Assembly (NCBI GenBank): GCA_004213025.1
Contig: SHBC01000053.1
Span: 1 to 7,400 of the forward strand
Origin: SAR116 cluster bacterium
GTDB taxonomy: Bacteria > Pseudomonadota > Alphaproteobacteria > Puniceispirillales > Puniceispirillaceae
Length of the DNA: 7,400 nucleotides
Reading direction: 5' to 3'
The notes under the pieces were generated by a model. The model made no database searches and had not been told where the DNA came from. It worked only from the letters and a program-made list of their open reading frames with translations. Numbering within the stretch: the first letter of the stretch is position 1; each line of letters begins with the position of its first letter. The position numbers were made by a program, and so were the translations under genes. Positions 5,811 through 7,400 of this stretch are shown one piece after another.

Positions 5811-7400
5811 CACCCCTTGCGCTTGCTTGACGGGTCGGTCTGGCCAACCTCGACAACATCCTGCGGGGCCGAACTGATCGGTGCCCGTGACGCGGCGCTA
5901 TCGCCATCATCACCGCCATCCGGTGCCGGTTTGTCAGCTGCCTTGGCCTTGGCGGCCTTCTTGGCAGCTTTCTTGGCAGCCTTCTTCTTGGTTGCGCCGG
6001 CTGACTTTGCGGCCTTGGCACGGGTGGCTTTTTTCTTTGCCGGTGCCTCGTCCCCGGAACCTGCCTCGCCGGTTATGTCAGCGCCGCCCTCTTCGGCTGG
6101 CGTGTCGGCAGTCGGCGTCTCGGCAGTTTTGGCAGCTTTCTTGCGGGTCCGCCGCTTCGGCTTGGCCTCAGCCTCAGCATCATTTGTTTCTGCCGGCGCT
6201 TCTACGGGTGCGGCATCGGCGCTCTCACCGGCAGCATCTTCAACCGCGACGGCATCAGCCTTGCGTCTGCCGCGCGATCTGCCACGGGATTTGCCGCGTG
6301 TCTTGGTCTCGGAACCGCTGTCGCCATCCGTGGATGCGGCGTCGGCAGCCGGACTGTCACCTTCGGCGGCATCTGGCTGATCGTCATTGGCGGGCGTATC
6401 AGCACCATCATCCGCAGATGTTGCCTCGACCACGTTATCGCCAGCCTCACCGCCGCGCCGACGCCGACGCCGGCCACCGCGGCGACCCCGCTTGCGCCGT
6501 TTCGGCTGCTCATCCTCGCTGTTTTCCTCATCCGGGCTGTCCGGCGTCTCCTCATCGGCGCTTTCGGCTGGCGCAGCTTCCTTTTTGACTGGCGGCTTCG
6601 CCGGTTTGCGGCTGGTGCCGCCCTGGAAGCCAATTCGCTCGGCCTCATGCTCGGTGGCGATCAACCTGTCACCGGCCAGAATCACAATCCGCATCTCGAA
6701 CCGTTCCTCCAGCGCGCTGATGGCATCACGCTTGTGGTTCAGAATGTAGAGGGCGACATCGCTGTTGATGGTCACACGAAGCTCGTCCATCCGGCCTTTT
6801 GAGGCCTCTTCTTCGATCACCCGCAGCATCTGTAGCGCGGCGGTCTCGACCGAGCGAACCCGGCCCGTGCCTTCACAATGCGGGCAGACAGAACTGATCG
6901 ATTCATTGAAGCTGATCCGCAGCCGCTGGCGCGACATCTCAAGAAGACCGAAATGGCTGATCGACCCGATCTGGATCCGCGCCCGGTCATTGCGCATAGC
7001 ATCCTTCATGCGCCGCTCGACAGCCGTCTGGTTCTTGTTGTCTTCCATATCGATGAAATCGACAACAATCAGGCCCGACAGATCGCGAAGGCGAAGCTGC
7101 CTTGCAAGTTCATCGGCCGCCTCGAGATTCGTCTTCAGCGCCGTTTCCTCGATGTTACGCTCGCGGGTCGACCGTCCGGAATTGACGTCGATGGCGACCA
7201 GCGCCTCGGTCTGGTTGATGACAAGATAGCCGCCGGACCGCAGCGTGACCTGCGGGCTGTGGATCGTGTCCATCTGCTGCTCGACCTGATAGCGCTGGAA
7301 AATCGGCAGGGACTCTTCATATTTCTGGACGCGCTTCACATGGCTCGGGATCAGCATCTTCATCTGCGCCCGGGCTTCCTTGTAGGCGTCATCACCCTCG
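5795..7400 (-). CDS. rne: Ribonuclease E, C-terminal 534 residues (5' end outside window)
   Basis: RNase E is the main endonuclease of mRNA decay and rRNA/tRNA processing and the scaffold of the degradosome. The frame is open to the window edge, entering at EGDDAYKEARAQMKMLIPSH. The N-terminal S1 and 5'-sensor regions therefore lie mostly beyond position 7400. Visible parts of the catalytic core are VAIDVNSGR (first catalytic Asp, codon near 7189), LIVVDFIDMED (second catalytic Asp, near 7050) and the zinc-link CPHC (near 6886), which joins subunits of the tetramer. The small dimerisation domain ends near residue 260 of the visible part. The remaining 270 or so residues are low complexity: an acidic stretch, an arginine-rich cluster (KRRKRGRRGGRRRRRRGG), further alternating acidic and basic blocks, KKAA repeats, and the terminus KRKGWWNRG. 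In Caulobacter a GWW motif at this place binds PNPase. RNase G lacks such a tail, so RNase E is the better call. Confidence 0.96.
   Translation of the reverse strand, partial: EGDDAYKEARAQMKMLIPSHVKRVQKYEESLPIFQRYQVEQQMDTIHSPQVTLRSGGYLVINQTEALVAIDVNSGRSTRERNIEETALKTNLEAADELARQLRLRDLSGLIVVDFIDMEDNKNQTAVERRMKDAMRNDRARIQIGSISHFGLLEMSRQRLRISFNESISSVCPHCEGTGRVRSVETAALQMLRVIEEEASKGRMDELRVTINSDVALYILNHKRDAISALEERFEMRIVILAGDRLIATEHEAERIGFQGGTSRKPAKPPVKKEAAPAESADEETPDSPDEENSEDEQPKRRKRGRRGGRRRRRRGGEAGDNVVEATSADDGADTPANDDQPDAAEGDSPAADAASTDGDSGSETKTRGKSRGRSRGRRKADAVAVEDAAGESADAAPVEAPAETNDAEAEAKPKRRTRKKAAKTAETPTADTPAEEGGADITGEAGSGDEAPAKKKATRAKAAKSAGATKKKAAKKAAKKAAKAKAADKPAPDGGDDGDSAASRAPISSAPQDVVEVGQTDPSSKRKGWWNRG
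5949..5984 (-). repeat. Three imperfect 12-bp tandem repeats in the rne tail, encoding KKAA
   Basis: Three consecutive 12-base units (ttggcggccttc, ttggcagctttc, ttggcagccttc on the plus strand) differ by one or two bases each. On the minus strand they give the stretch KKAAKKAAKKAA within RNase E. The pattern resembles histone H1-like tails and is likely to bind RNA or nucleic acid non-specifically. Units of 12 bases keep the frame, so the copy number could vary between strains without breaking the gene. Confidence 0.7.

Noticed and set aside
5784..6380. Plus-strand open frame of 198 codons opposite the RNase E tail, Ala/Ser-rich and apparently hydrophobic
   Set aside because: It mirrors the Lys/Ala and Asp/Ala-rich low-complexity codons of rne. 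It has no membrane-protein logic or ribosome site, so it is not a real membrane protein.

Overview
The window looks like ordinary chromosomal DNA from a free-living alphaproteobacterium, of fairly high GC. The evidence is the gene order of an M48 peptidase, a DsbA-like protein, aroQ, accB and accC on one strand, and an RNase E whose low-complexity tail ends in the GWW motif known from alphaproteobacteria. A Rhodospirillales-like or SAR116-like lineage is a guess from memory of gene order and composition. I see no mobile element, CRISPR array, tRNA, rRNA or phage gene.

Layout, left to right. Positions 1-4481 hold five genes on the minus strand, so they are read from right to left: a secreted M48 zinc peptidase with a TPR tail (3108-4481), a periplasmic DsbA/ScsC-like thiol-disulfide protein (2264-3013), aroQ (1779-2231), accB (1287-1778) and accC (1-1287, C-terminus cut by the window edge). 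The gaps are 94 bp, 32 bp, 0 bp and a 1-bp overlap, so at least dsb-aroQ-accB-accC is probably one transcript. A 102-bp divergent gap (4482-4583) separates this set from a class I/II PLP-dependent aminotransferase on the plus strand (4584-5780). That gene converges, with only 14 bp between stops, on the 3' part of rne (5795-7400, minus strand, 5' end outside the window).

Functionally the leftward cluster has two halves. The first is envelope protein quality control (a BepA-like protease/chaperone and a disulfide oxidoreductase or isomerase). The second is core biosynthesis: the third step of the shikimate pathway, and the biotin carrier and biotin carboxylase that start fatty acid synthesis. 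The window includes RNase E's second catalytic aspartates, its zinc-link and its whole unstructured tail, which is probably the scaffold of an RNA degradosome.

I did not find a new biological system. The points most worth a second look are the RNase E tail with its terminal GWW motif and KKAA repeats, the pairing of a BepA-like protease with a disulfide enzyme, and an inverted repeat directly in front of the aminotransferase gene.
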